The translations under genes were made by a program, and so were the position numbers. From the NCBI GenBank assembly GCA_017504305.1, contig JAFVRJ010000018.1:30563-94562 (forward strand): a stretch of DNA of 64,000 nucleotides. Direction: 5' to 3'. This document shows positions 48,643-57,481 of this stretch, piece by piece; the stretch's first letter is position 1; the number at the start of each line of letters is the position of its first letter. The notes beneath the pieces were generated by a model. The model was not told the DNA's origin, did no database searches, and saw nothing but the letters and a program-made list of their open reading frames with translations. This DNA comes from Clostridia bacterium. GTDB lineage: Bacteria > Bacillota > Clostridia > Christensenellales > DTU072.

Positions 48643-49293
48643 TTAATCGAGGTATTTTAGCACTTCGGAGGGGTGGTCGATAATCTCGGTAGCCCCTGCG
48701 TTAAGTAGAGCTTCACGGGTGGCAAATCCCCATGAGCAAGCAATAAATTTAGCGCCCGCATTGGTAGCCGTTTGTAAATCGACAAGGCTATCGCCAATGT
48801 AAATGGCATCTGATAAAGAGGTATCCATCTTTTTAAGACAGGCGTAAACCATGTCGGGATAGGGCTTTGAGGGGAGGGCATCGGTAATGCCGACGACAGC
48901 ATCGATCTTATTGCCCCAGAAGCTAAAGACTATATCTTCAAGAGGCGACTGCAATTTGTTGGATACGATGCCGATTTTAATACCCTTCGCTTTGAGGGTG
49001 TCTATTACTTCGTTTACTCCGTCGTAGGGACGAGTGTAATCGGTTAAGTGAGCTTTATAATAGGCGCGGAATATATTACCGCAACCCTCGTCGAAAAGGT
49101 GTTTATGCGTATCGGGTAGACCTCTTAAAATCAAAGCGTCGATACCGTTACCAACCATACCGCGTACTTCGTCGCGAGTACGAGTGGGGAGGTTATAAAA
49201 CTTAAGCATGACGTTAAGCGCAACGGTTAAATCGTCGAGTGTGTCGGAAAGAGTTCCGTCCATATCGAATAGTACGCATTTGATCTTTGACAT
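48643..49293 (-). CDS. HAD-family phosphatase (phosphoglycolate-phosphatase-like)
   Basis: The 216-residue protein has the HAD nucleophile motif FDMDGTLSDT (Asp at 9 and 11), a helical cap, SNK as motif II, and GDSLVDLQTA as motif IV. It fits Gph/PpaX-type phosphatases in size, which remove phosphate from small metabolites such as phosphoglycolate; the exact substrate is not evident. RBS GGAGG. It is the first gene of an operon with the fused E1 enzyme. Confidence 0.82.
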   Translation of the reverse strand: MSKIKCVLFDMDGTLSDTLDDLTVALNVMLKFYNLPTRTRDEVRGMVGNGIDALILRGLPDTHKHLFDEGCGNIFRAYYKAHLTDYTRPYDGVNEVIDTLKAKGIKIGIVSNKLQSPLEDIVFSFWGNKIDAVVGITDALPSKPYPDMVYACLKKMDTSLSDAIYIGDSLVDLQTATNAGAKFIACSWGFATREALLNAGATEIIDHPSEVLKYLD

Positions 49294-49319
49294 AATAGCC
49301 TCCGATAGTTACTAACGAT

Positions 49320-49348
49320 ATCATACCATTTAAAAGGCGTGCGCGCAA
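49320..49348 (-). promoter_or_regulatory. Promoter of the phosphatase-E1 operon
   Basis: On the minus strand TTGCGC, 17 bp, TATGAT. The -35 region lies in a GCGCGC patch. Confidence 0.5.
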
Positions 49349-49387
49349 TAAAAGATAATAAAAAACACTTAAATTTAATTTTTATAT

Positions 49388-49425
49388 GCAATAAAAATTA
49401 AAAGAGCCCGCTTGCTGGCTCTTTT
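49388..49425 (-). terminator. Minus-strand terminator downstream of tcdA
   Basis: 9-bp stem AAAAGAGCC / GGCTCTTTT; read on the minus strand it is followed by a T-rich run. It lies 160 bp beyond the tcdA stop. Confidence 0.75.
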
Positions 49426-49473
49426 ATATTTGTGGAGGAGGGATTGAGAAATTTTAAAATAATTGAACGTAAC

Positions 49474-49511
49474 GATTCCGGCAAGCGGAGAAAAATCTCT
49501 ATATCGGAATC
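49474..49511. other. Structured sequence in the long tcdA 3' region
   Basis: An outer stem GATTCCG / CGGAATC encloses a small inner stem GAGA-aaaa-TCTC. No gene or promoter is clear in 49426-49584. It could be a 3'-UTR structure or small RNA. Confidence 0.3.
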
Positions 49512-49584
49512 TCTTTCGTTGTCTATATTTTAACAACTCAATTTGAAGGTTATGTGTAACGTATAATGAACGTTAAGTGAATTT

Positions 49585-50298
49585 TTAGTTATTGGTATTG
49601 ACAATGTCTTTAACAACTTCGCTTGCAATAATTAGGCCCATAACGCTCGGGCAGAAGGCGGTTGAGCCGGGTGTTACCCGTTTAGAAGTTTGTTCGTCTG
49701 AAGCAAGAGGAGTTAGGGGGATTTCCTTGGAATAGCACACTTTAAGGTGGTTGATGCCAAGGTTTTTGAGTTCTCTGCGCATTACGCGAGCGAGGGGACA
49801 AACGGAAGTTTTTTGGATGTCGCTGATTTCAAACGCGGTTGCATCAAGCTTGTTGCCCGCCCCCATGGCAGAGATGATAGGCGTTCCTAAATCTTTAGCG
49901 CGTTTGATAAGCTCCAACTTACTTGCGACGGTATCTATAGCATCTATAACGTAATCATAGATTGCAAGGTTGATGGTAACGGCACTATTCTTATCGTAAA
50001 AGAGGTTGATTGCGTTTACCTTGCAATAGGGATTTATGTCCAATATACGCTCACGCATGACCTCGGTTTTATAGCGACCGATGGTGGAGTGGAGCGCTAT
50101 TATTTGGCGGTTAATATTGGTTAGGCTTACCGTATCGTTATCATAAAGATCGATAGCACCCACACCGCTACGAGCAAGGGCTTCGGCTACGTAACCGCCT
50201 ACCCCGCCTACGCCGAAGATAGCAACGCGAGCGTTACTGAGATTTTCGATGGCGGTGTCGCCGATTAAGATACGGGTTCTTTCCAAAATACCGCTCAT
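49585..50298 (-). CDS. tcdA: tRNA threonylcarbamoyladenosine dehydratase
   Basis: The 237-residue protein is a ThiF/E1-like adenylating enzyme with the ATP motif GVGGVGGYVAEALARSG near residue 29, DNDTVSLTNINRQ, and the TcdA-specific segment around DPFRVSD-like ISDIQKTSVCPLARVMRREL. TcdA (CsdL) cyclises t6A to ct6A at position 37 of ANN-decoding tRNAs. It starts 8 bp after the stop of the upstream membrane-protein gene and shares its promoter. Confidence 0.88.
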   Translation of the reverse strand: MSGILERTRILIGDTAIENLSNARVAIFGVGGVGGYVAEALARSGVGAIDLYDNDTVSLTNINRQIIALHSTIGRYKTEVMRERILDINPYCKVNAINLFYDKNSAVTINLAIYDYVIDAIDTVASKLELIKRAKDLGTPIISAMGAGNKLDATAFEISDIQKTSVCPLARVMRRELKNLGINHLKVCYSKEIPLTPLASDEQTSKRVTPGSTAFCPSVMGLIIASEVVKDIVNTNN

Positions 50299-50306
50299 AA
50301 GGCTCC

Positions 50307-50897
50307 TTAATCTTTGTTTTCGGATGCCTGTTTCCTGGCTTCAATCTTTTTTAGGACGGGTAAAACGTCTATGGAAATCGGTTTTTTACCTTTGCCGAAA
50401 AGTACTAAAGTCTTACCTTTTAATGCAAGTAAACCTACTGCCAAGGGCTCAAGTAAAAATACTATCGAAACGATAAGCATAAAGGCGTAAACTACGTATA
50501 CGAAAGCGCCCGAGCCGAACCAGCCGTGGAAGCCTGCGACTATTGTATCGAGCATCATAATCTCTCTGCCTACAAATCCCATAATACCTACGTTTGCGGG
50601 GAATATTGCAATAAATACGTAAACGAGGGGGAGGGTAAGCACAAACGCAAAAGCGGTTATGCCTATGGTCAAGCCGTTGCGGAGGCGTTGATCTTCAATG
50701 GTAAGGGCGACGTTGCTAAATAGCATAATGCCTGCGCTCATTGTACCTATTACTATAAGGTAACGGCCGAGAGCGTTGGTGATGGCGTTGAATAGGGGTA
50801 GAATTTGCATTGCCGAAACCAAGAAAACGAGGCCCAAGCAAATGATAGCTACGGCACCGATAAGTAAACCGAGTTGAAGTTTTGTAAGCTTTTTCAT
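50307..50897 (-). CDS. Four-helix membrane protein of unknown function
   Basis: The 196-residue protein has about four to five membrane helices and a charged C-terminal tail (about 170-196). I do not recognise the family. It is the first gene of a two-gene unit with tcdA, has a good promoter and RBS GAGGAG. Confidence 0.7.
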   Translation of the reverse strand: MKKLTKLQLGLLIGAVAIICLGLVFLVSAMQILPLFNAITNALGRYLIVIGTMSAGIMLFSNVALTIEDQRLRNGLTIGITAFAFVLTLPLVYVFIAIFPANVGIMGFVGREIMMLDTIVAGFHGWFGSGAFVYVVYAFMLIVSIVFLLEPLAVGLLALKGKTLVLFGKGKKPISIDVLPVLKKIEARKQASENKD

Positions 50898-50922
50898 AAT
50901 GACTCCTCACGTCTTTTTATAG

Positions 50923-50951
50923 ATTATACTATAAAACCAATGTTTTTACAA
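50923..50951 (-). promoter_or_regulatory. Promoter of the membrane protein-tcdA unit
   Basis: On the minus strand TTGTAA, 17 bp, TATAAT. Confidence 0.75.
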
Positions 50952-50958
50952 GGGCTTA

Positions 50959-51651
50959 TTAAATCAGTAAGATGGTGTAAGCAAATAGGCATTGAGCTAC
51001 GTAGTAAGTTAGCAAAACGGTATAGATTAAAACAGGATTGCCTTTTAGGTGGCTGAACTCTTTGAAGAATAGTGATCCGTCGGACGTCACGAACAAGATA
51101 CCCGCGACAAGGCTCAATATGCCGAATAGGTTTTGGTTGGCGACAAAAGCGTTAACCGTAACGACCAACATCAAGTTAAGTATTACGCCGTAGATAAAGG
51201 CGAAGGGTGTGAACTTGCCGAGGTTAATCTTTTTTCTGCCTACAAGTAGTGCAACGCCGAGAAGTGCGGGAAGAATCAAGATGCAAGGTAAAAGGTAGAG
51301 CTTAAGAGGAGCTTGCACCGCGTAGGAAATAGCAAACAGAATATGACCGCCGAAGAAGCAAGCGCCACCTATCAAAAATAGGTATGGTGCGTGATTGGGT
51401 TGAGCAAGGTCTTTGTTCATGCAAAGATACAAGTCACCCACTGTACCGAGGATGAGTGCGCCTATCACCAATACGGAGTAGAGGTTAAAAGTTCCTTTGA
51501 GGGAGGTTGCTATTAAGGCGATGGCAATAAAGGACAGCGAGGCGAGCCCTTTAAAGAGTATGCGATAAACAGGTTTTATTTTTAGGTTAAAAGTACCGCT
51601 CAAAACGCCCAAGATTACGGAGATTGGTATTAAAAGGTATATAGCAATCAT
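50959..51651 (-). CDS. YhhN/TMEM86-family membrane protein (lysoplasmalogenase-like)
   Basis: The 230-residue protein has about eight membrane helices and the family features GTVGDLYL and GGACFFGGHILFAISY. Characterised members cleave the vinyl-ether bond of lysoplasmalogens; plasmalogens are common in anaerobic Clostridia, which fits. Its ATG overlaps the stop of the leucine-rich-repeat lipoprotein gene by one base (TAATG), so it is translated from the same mRNA. Confidence 0.8.
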   Translation of the reverse strand: MIAIYLLIPISVILGVLSGTFNLKIKPVYRILFKGLASLSFIAIALIATSLKGTFNLYSVLVIGALILGTVGDLYLCMNKDLAQPNHAPYLFLIGGACFFGGHILFAISYAVQAPLKLYLLPCILILPALLGVALLVGRKKINLGKFTPFAFIYGVILNLMLVVTVNAFVANQNLFGILSLVAGILFVTSDGSLFFKEFSHLKGNPVLIYTVLLTYYVAQCLFAYTILLI

Positions 51652-53822
51652 TATTCGATGGGAGTAAATGCGGTTTTAATTCCGCTAAAGTTCCAAGAGG
51701 ATTTGAATCGATCGAGTAGGGAAAGCGGAACGTAAATTACCAAGTTTTTAGGCATCATGGTGGTGTTGAAGCTGGATGAGAACACCGTGGTTTTGCTGGG
51801 GTAGAAATTCTCGTCGCCGAAGATATAAATGGTTTTGAGGGCGCTACACTCCATAAAGGCAAAGGTATCGATGCCGTAGATGCGGTTGGTAAGGGTTAAC
51901 GATTGCAAGGTTGTATTATTCGAGAAGGCGTAGGAGCAAATCTTTTCGATATAAGCATCTCTATCGCCGTCTGCTTGAGCGTCGTTTTCATACATAGTTT
52001 TGAGGTCGAGACTGGTTGCGTCGCCGGTGTAGCTATGTACGACAAAGTACTTATAAGCGGTGGAGTATTGTATACCGCCGAAGGGGTCTCCTGCAGTTTG
52101 AGCGTTGAGTTTGGAGTAGTAAACGCCGGCGCTATACTCGTAAAGGGGATAACGAGAGTAGCTTATCAAGCCGGTAGCTACGTAGGGATAAATGGAGAAT
52201 TCGTAAATTCTTTGTAGTAAGTTGATTGAGTAGGCAGTGGGAACGTAGTAACCGTCCTCATCGGTAGATGTTACCAGCCATGCTTTAGCAAAAGCCTCGG
52301 TCGCGCCGGCGGGAACTACGATATCAACGGTGGGGGCCGTAGATCCGCCGAAAGCGTTGGTGCCGTAGGTAGGAGGAGTGGTGCTTGTAAAATATACGCA
52401 TGCTCCGCTGATATCGGCAAAAGCTTGTCCTGCGATGCTAACCGTTCTGCTGTTGACGTAAGTGGGTAGGGGCTTGGTGCCTATTCCGACAGGGCTAACG
52501 TAAACGAGAACGTTGCCAAGATAAGTTGCTTTAGAGCCGGTTTTATCGCTCCAAGTGGTGGTAACGTAGGTGTTTTTGAGCCAAGCCGTTGCCTCGTTGT
52601 ATTTTGATGAAATCAACGAGCCGAAAGCATAACTGCCAACGCGTGTTAAGCTATCGGCGTTGGTGAGGGTGGTGAGCGAAGTCGTACCCCAGAACGCAGT
52701 ATTGTTTATCGCTTCGATGCCGGTAAGGTCGAGGGATTCGATGGCAGTGTACGAGAATACGTCCATCTCGATAGTGCGTAGGTTTCGAGGGAGCTTGGTA
52801 ATCTTAAAAGACGTACATTTATAGAAGGCGCCCGTACCTATTCTATTGACTGTATCGGGGATGTCGATAGTATCTAAAGCAGTACAATCGGTAAATGCGC
52901 TAACGCCTATGGTTTGTAGTCCCGTTCCGCCAAAGGTAACGGTCTTGAGCTTTTCGCAATAGGCAAACGCAAGGTCGCCTATGGTGCGTATGCCCGCACC
53001 TTCGAAAGTTACCGTTTCGAGCTTGGAGTTTTGGTGGAAAGCGCTTTGTTGAATTTCGACGTAAGTATCTGGTATTGTTACGGAAATTAAACTTTCGCAC
53101 TCCGCAAAAGCAGCTTTGGATACCCCGATTACCTCATTTCCGAGATTATCGATTGCAGGTAAGGTTGCATTTTCATAAGGTATATACGAGTATTTGAAAC
53201 CGCTTACGTACACGCTATCATTGATAGTAGTAAACTTGAATTGCGGATCGGCAAAGCTCCAAAGAGCGTATAAAGTTACGTTGCCGTTAACGGGGGTATT
53301 AAAGTCGTATTGAGTGGTAAAATCGGGATCGGTATACCAACCGTATAGGTAGTAGCCGGTTCGATCGGGGGAGGAGGGCTTTGTTGCGCACTCGCCATCG
53401 GCAACGTATTGAGCGGGTACCGATGCGTATTCGGTAACAAAGTAAACCGCATGTTTTCCGGCGTTTTCGTTGCCGGTATTGTTGGTAACGGGGGTTCTCA
53501 AGTGAACCATAAGTGTTGCGGTAGCGGTAATATCTCCGCTACTTGCAGTAAGGGTTACGATACCTTCTTTAAGACCCGTAACCGTTTTGCCGTCTTCGCT
53601 AACTTGTGCAATAGTGGGGTTAGATACGCTCAAAGTATATTCGTTATTGCGTGGGCGAGAGGTAACTTCAGGAGTTACCGACTTTACGCCATCCATATAT
53701 ACGTGGTATGTGGATGCGTTGAAATAAAGGCTACGAGTATTGGAACCGCAAGCGGAAAGCGTCGCAACCAAAAGGATTAAAAATATAGTAATTATGCAAA
53801 TTAACGATTTACGGTTTTTCAT
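51651..53822 (-). CDS. BspA-type leucine-rich-repeat lipoprotein
   Basis: The 723-residue protein has a lipoprotein signal ending TLSACGSN. A Big2-like domain (about 40-105) and a Listeria/Bacteroides repeat (about 125-190; GYYLYGWYTDPDF, then VTLYALW) are followed by about ten LRR_5 repeats (about 215-480) with phrases such as IGVSAFTDCTALDTIDIP, and more near the C-terminus. BspA-type repeats commonly bind host or bacterial surface ligands. The start at 53822 is chosen over 53831 because the latter lies inside the -10 box; with this promoter the mRNA would begin at the start codon. No ribosome site is present. Confidence 0.85.
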   Translation of the reverse strand: MKNRKSLICIITIFLILLVATLSACGSNTRSLYFNASTYHVYMDGVKSVTPEVTSRPRNNEYTLSVSNPTIAQVSEDGKTVTGLKEGIVTLTASSGDITATATLMVHLRTPVTNNTGNENAGKHAVYFVTEYASVPAQYVADGECATKPSSPDRTGYYLYGWYTDPDFTTQYDFNTPVNGNVTLYALWSFADPQFKFTTINDSVYVSGFKYSYIPYENATLPAIDNLGNEVIGVSKAAFAECESLISVTIPDTYVEIQQSAFHQNSKLETVTFEGAGIRTIGDLAFAYCEKLKTVTFGGTGLQTIGVSAFTDCTALDTIDIPDTVNRIGTGAFYKCTSFKITKLPRNLRTIEMDVFSYTAIESLDLTGIEAINNTAFWGTTSLTTLTNADSLTRVGSYAFGSLISSKYNEATAWLKNTYVTTTWSDKTGSKATYLGNVLVYVSPVGIGTKPLPTYVNSRTVSIAGQAFADISGACVYFTSTTPPTYGTNAFGGSTAPTVDIVVPAGATEAFAKAWLVTSTDEDGYYVPTAYSINLLQRIYEFSIYPYVATGLISYSRYPLYEYSAGVYYSKLNAQTAGDPFGGIQYSTAYKYFVVHSYTGDATSLDLKTMYENDAQADGDRDAYIEKICSYAFSNNTTLQSLTLTNRIYGIDTFAFMECSALKTIYIFGDENFYPSKTTVFSSSFNTTMMPKNLVIYVPLSLLDRFKSSWNFSGIKTAFTPIE

Positions 53823-53829
53823 CGAGTGC

Positions 53830-53858
53830 ATTATAACATATATAGCGCGCGTTTACAA
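53830..53858 (-). promoter_or_regulatory. Promoter giving an apparently leaderless mRNA
   Basis: On the minus strand TTGTAA, 17 bp, TATAAT. Counting six bases on from the -10 box puts +1 at 53823, one base before the ATG. Confidence 0.7.
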
Positions 53859-53920
53859 TAATATTCACTTAAAATTCAATCGCTCGAACTGTAAATTATA
53901 GGAATTGCAAAAAAATTGTA

Positions 53921-53934
53921 TTTTATGCATAAAA
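53921..53934. promoter_or_regulatory. Palindrome upstream of the amino-acid transporter promoter
   Basis: TTTTATGCATAAAA, a perfect 14-bp palindrome ending 4 bp before the -35 box. Candidate regulator site; regulator unknown. Confidence 0.4.
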
Positions 53935-53938
53935 ATGC

Positions 53939-53967
53939 TTGATTTATACATTTGCATTGGTTAATAT
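53939..53967 (+). promoter_or_regulatory. Promoter of the amino-acid ABC transporter operon
   Basis: TTGATT, 17 bp, TAATAT. Confidence 0.65.
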
Positions 53968-54014
53968 AGTGCATATCACGTCAAAAACGACACTTTTTTA
54001 AAGGAGATTATGAA

Positions 54015-54878
54015 ATGAAAAAAGTTGCTATATCAGTTTTATTGATTTTAGTTATGGTAGTAGGAACCTTTGCTCTTGTTGCTTGCAACAAGAACACCGA
54101 TCCTCTCGTAAAAATCGTTAACGTTCAACTCACCGAGGAAGAATACGCTTTCGTTATGGATAAGGAAAACACCGCACTCCAAAGCGATATGAACGATTTC
54201 CTTCAAAAGATTAAGGATAACGGCACCTTCCAAACTTTAGTTGACAAATACTTCAAGGGCGTTGGCGAAAAGGTTGGCTATACCATAACCACCACCGACG
54301 TTACCAACACTGCTGAAAACTTCATCGTTGTTACTAACTGCCCCTTTGAGCCCTTCGAATATTTAGGTCTTGATGGCAAAATCTACGGCTTGGATATCGA
54401 AATCGCAGCAGCATACGCAGCAGAAAAGGGACTCACCCTTGTTATTAAGAACATTGGTTTCGACGATATCTTCACCCAAGTAGACGTAGGTTATGCAGAT
54501 ATCGGTATGGCAGGTATCACCGTAAGTGCAGACCGTGAAGCAGTTTATAACTTCTCTTCCACTTACTATAATGCATCTCAAAAGATTATCGTTGCAGCTG
54601 GCAACACCGATTTCGACGGATGCACCACCGTTGAAGAAGTAGAAGCAGTTCTTTCTTCCCTCCAAGGCAAGAAGATCGGTTACCAACTCGGCACCACCGG
54701 CGGTATGTACATTGATGGTAACGAAGATTGGGGATACGATGGCTTTGCTAACATCGAAGGCAAGAGCTATGCAACCGCACTTGATGCAGTTAACGACCTC
54801 ATCAACGGCAACATCTACGCAGTAGTAGTAGACGAAGCTCCCGCAAACGCAATCGTAACCGCTGTCAACCCCAAATAA
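54015..54878 (+). CDS. Amino-acid ABC transporter substrate-binding lipoprotein, circularly permuted
   Basis: The 287-residue protein has a lipobox LVAC (Cys24). Residues about 103-287 follow the SBP_bac_3 fold in order: PFEPFEYLG, IYGLDIEIAAAYA, ADIGMAGITVSADRE, GTTGGMY and a final NIYAVVVDEAPAN. The chain stops there, where family members normally continue with a hinge strand and two helices. That missing ending is instead at the N-terminus: residues 31-82 (LVKIVNVQLTEEEYAF to GTFQTLVDKYFKG) look like a standard SBP C-terminus. The protein binds an amino acid outside the cell for the permease and ATPase encoded next. RBS AAAGGAG. Ligand unknown. Confidence 0.9.
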   Translation: MKKVAISVLLILVMVVGTFALVACNKNTDPLVKIVNVQLTEEEYAFVMDKENTALQSDMNDFLQKIKDNGTFQTLVDKYFKGVGEKVGYTITTTDVTNTAENFIVVTNCPFEPFEYLGLDGKIYGLDIEIAAAYAAEKGLTLVIKNIGFDDIFTQVDVGYADIGMAGITVSADREAVYNFSSTYYNASQKIIVAAGNTDFDGCTTVEEVEAVLSSLQGKKIGYQLGTTGGMYIDGNEDWGYDGFANIEGKSYATALDAVNDLINGNIYAVVVDEAPANAIVTAVNPK

Positions 54879-54901
54879 GGTTATATTATAAATCCGAAGT
54901 C

Positions 54902-54928
54902 CCCCACGCACAAGCGTGGGGTGATTTT
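54902..54928 (+). terminator. Hairpin between binding protein and permease genes
   Basis: Stem CCCCACGC / GCGTGGGG with ACAA loop, then TGATTTT. The weak T run suggests partial termination or 3'-end protection, giving more binding protein than membrane subunits. Confidence 0.6.
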
Positions 54929-54944
54929 GTGTAAAGAGGATAAA

Positions 54945-55718
54945 ATGGATTGGAGTACAAAATTTAATCAATTTATAAACGTATTGTTAACACAACCTCG
55001 TTGGCAAACGGCTTTGTTACAGGGTTTATGGAATACTATTCGAATTTCCGTATTTGGTTTAATAATAGGTATTGTAATTGGTACCATTGTAGCAACCATA
55101 GTTGTAATGCCGAAAAACAAGGCGCCGTTAAAAATTTTGGAAAAGCTATGTAGCATTTATGTAGCAATTTTCCGTGGTACGCCGATGGTTGCACAGCTTC
55201 TTATCGCATATTACGTTCTATGCCCACTTTTTGGGATTTCTGGCGGAATAGATTCGGTATTGGTTGGAACAATAGTTTTTGGCTTGAATAGTGGTGCATA
55301 CGTATCGGAAATTATGCGTGGCGGATTAAATTCGGTTGATCCTGGGCAAATGGAAGCAGGCAGAAGCCTTGGTATGACCTATGGTCAAACGATGATGCGT
55401 ATAGTCATACCGCAAGCCATCAAGAATATTTTACCTACGTTAGGCAATGAGTTTGTCACTTTGATCAAAGAAACATCCGTATTGCACATGATAACGGTAC
55501 GCGATCTATATACAGTACTTAAAGAACTCTCGACTCCGCTTTATGATCAAGTAATGCCTTATTTGTTCTTAGCTTTGGTTTACATAATACTTGTTTTATT
55601 AATAACTGCGCTTGTTAAGCTTTTAGAAAAATCACTTGGCAAGAGCGATAGAAGAACGACTTCCTTTGTTAAAAAAAGAACGTTTTTCGGTTTGAAGATA
55701 GGGGGAGGTAAGGCATGA
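54945..55718 (+). CDS. Amino-acid ABC transporter permease
   Basis: ATG at 54945 follows AGAGGA; an upstream in-frame codon at 54921 lies in the hairpin. The 257-residue protein has about five membrane helices and the EAA loop [22 protein letters not shown] near residue 145, typical of the HisM/GlnP family. It forms the channel of the polar-amino-acid importer. Its stop overlaps the ATPase start (ATGA). Confidence 0.9.
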   Translation: MDWSTKFNQFINVLLTQPRWQTALLQGLWNTIRISVFGLIIGIVIGTIVATIVVMPKNKAPLKILEKLCSIYVAIFRGTPMVAQLLIAYYVLCPLFGISGGIDSVLVGTIVFGLNSGAYVSEIMRGGLNSVDPGQMEAGRSLGMTYGQTMMRIVIPQAIKNILPTLGNEFVTLIKETSVLHMITVRDLYTVLKELSTPLYDQVMPYLFLALVYIILVLLITALVKLLEKSLGKSDRRTTSFVKKRTFFGLKIGGGKA

Positions 55719-56554
55719 GCGAAGTATTATTAAAAGTAACCGATTTAAATAAAAAGTTTGGTGACGTTGAGGTTTTGAAGTCCATTACCACCGATATTTC
55801 CGTTGGCGAAAAGGTTGTTGTTTTAGGACCTTCCGGTAGCGGTAAATCAACCTTCTTGAGATGCCTTAACTGTATGGAAGATCCCACCGGTGGCTCCATT
55901 ATCTTCCAAGGGGAAGATCTTGTGGACTTAAAGGTTGATATCAATAAGCACCGCGAAAACATCGGTATGGTTTTCCAACAATTTAACCTCTTTAATAACA
56001 AGACGGTTTTACAAAACATTACGTTGGTTCCTATCGTATTGGGGCTTAAGAAATTGCGCAAACAACTTGCCAAAAACGCTTGGATTAAGTTCCAAAACCT
56101 CTTTACCAAAAATAAAAAGGAACTTATCGAAATTACCACTTCCGCTAAAGAAATTAAGGCAAATGCTACCGAAGAAGCATATAAACTCTTAAAGCGTATT
56201 GGTCTTGAAGATAAAGCAGACGTATATCCCTCCACTCTTTCAGGTGGTCAAAAGCAAAGAGTTGCTATTATAAGAGCCCTTGCTATGCACCCGATAGTAA
56301 TGCTCTTTGACGAGCCTACTTCCGCACTCGATCCCGAAATGGTTGGTGAAGTACTCGACCTTATTAAAGAGCTCGCCGAAGAGGGTATGACCATGGTAAT
56401 AGTTACCCACGAAATGGGCTTTGCCAAGGAAGTTGCCACACGTGTTCTCTTTATTGACGAAGGTGTTATTGCTGAAGAAGGTACTCCGGAGGAAATATTT
56501 AACACACCCAAGTGCGAAAGACTGCAAGAATTCTTGTCGAAAGTATTATATTAA
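55715..56554 (+). CDS. Amino-acid ABC transporter ATP-binding protein with an insert
   Basis: The 279-residue protein is a GlnQ/HisP-type ATPase: Walker [10 protein letters not shown] near 33, Q-loop VFQQFNLF, signature LSGGQKQR, Walker [15 protein letters not shown], and H-loop VTHEM. It is about 38 residues longer than usual because of a Lys-rich insert (about 112-150) in the helical domain before the signature, the face that contacts the permease. It is the last gene of the operon, overlapping the permease by 4 bp. Confidence 0.9.
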   Translation: MSEVLLKVTDLNKKFGDVEVLKSITTDISVGEKVVVLGPSGSGKSTFLRCLNCMEDPTGGSIIFQGEDLVDLKVDINKHRENIGMVFQQFNLFNNKTVLQNITLVPIVLGLKKLRKQLAKNAWIKFQNLFTKNKKELIEITTSAKEIKANATEEAYKLLKRIGLEDKADVYPSTLSGGQKQRVAIIRALAMHPIVMLFDEPTSALDPEMVGEVLDLIKELAEEGMTMVIVTHEMGFAKEVATRVLFIDEGVIAEEGTPEEIFNTPKCERLQEFLSKVLY

Positions 56555-56578
56555 TAACGCAACATTGTTAAACATCAA

Positions 56579-56613
56579 AACAGGCGCGAGTTACTCGCGC
56601 CTGTTGCTTTTTA
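56579..56613. terminator. Terminator between convergent genes
   Basis: 13-bp arms AACAGGCGCGAGT around a single central base, then GCTTTTT. Confidence 0.85.
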
Positions 56614-56622
56614 GGTTAAACC

Positions 56623-57456
56623 TTATTTCAAGTCAATGCCGATTTTAGTGCAAGGGACTTTGTCGTTTAAAATATCGCTGATTTTGTACTTACTGCTTGC
56701 AATATAGACGGTTGTGCCGAGTTTGACGGGCTCTTTTACGTACTCGAGCTTGGCGCGGGCGCCGTTCGCACCTTTGCGTGAAGCTCCGTCGCAATAGTTT
56801 TGGTAATAGTCGATGTGGGCCAAAACTTCTTCTGCATTAGCTCCGCTAATGGTCCTTACGAGGGTGGAGCTATCTTTAACGTCGGTAAAGATGCCGTCTA
56901 AACCGGAAAGTATGAGAAGATTTTTGGGCTTTACGAGGCACGCGATTTGAGAGGCAGTCTCGTCGTTATCGATGCACTCTACAACCTTGTCGCTCTTACT
57001 GCGTAAGGATTGGATTTCCATCTTACGGTTTTCTTCCGAGCAAACGGGGTCGTTATAGTTAATAATAGGTATAGCACGTTGTTCGGGGCAACGGAGTAGG
57101 GCGGCCTTCAAATGCTCGCACTTCATGGGCTCGTTGAAGTGTTGATGCTCAACGAGGAACTGCCTTACCGAATAATTGCTATTGATAAATCTTCTGTAAG
57201 TTTCGAGCAGTATCGATTGTCCCTGCGCGGCATAGTCTGTTTTGATGTCGTTATAATCACCTTTCAATTCCTTGCCGTTACGGTGGATGTAATCAAGACG
57301 ACCGATTTCGGTCGCACCCGAAGTAACCCAAAGATATCCGGGCTTGAGTTCGCGACTGATACGGGCTAAAACGTTGTAATCGATGTCGTTGTTTTGCTTG
57401 TCGATGAGTGCCATCGAGCCAACTTTACCAACGAGTTCAATATCGAATTTAGTCAT
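56623..57456 (-). CDS. Amino-acid-kinase-family protein (glutamate 5-kinase-like)
   Basis: The 277-residue protein has the amino acid kinase fold: GKVGS near the start, VTSGATEIG, IINYNDPVCSEE, CIDNDETASQIACLV, LILSGLDGIFTD and GGMxxK replaced by CDGASRKGANGARAK. Order and motifs are closest to glutamate 5-kinase (ProB), but it is divergent, lacks a PUA domain and has no proA neighbour, so proline synthesis is not assured. RBS AAAGGAAGG. The promoter contains an 18-bp inverted repeat and overlaps the end of queH. Confidence 0.65.
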   Translation of the reverse strand: MTKFDIELVGKVGSMALIDKQNNDIDYNVLARISRELKPGYLWVTSGATEIGRLDYIHRNGKELKGDYNDIKTDYAAQGQSILLETYRRFINSNYSVRQFLVEHQHFNEPMKCEHLKAALLRCPEQRAIPIINYNDPVCSEENRKMEIQSLRSKSDKVVECIDNDETASQIACLVKPKNLLILSGLDGIFTDVKDSSTLVRTISGANAEEVLAHIDYYQNYCDGASRKGANGARAKLEYVKEPVKLGTTVYIASSKYKISDILNDKVPCTKIGIDLK

Positions 57457-57481
57457 AAATAACCTTCCTTTGATTGGTTAC

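Noticed and set aside
49432..49460. A tRNA or tmRNA 3' end on the minus strand
   Set aside because: GGAGGAGGGATTGAG recalls a reversed tRNA end, but the T-loop is wrong, its stem does not pair, and no matching 5' acceptor strand lies nearby.
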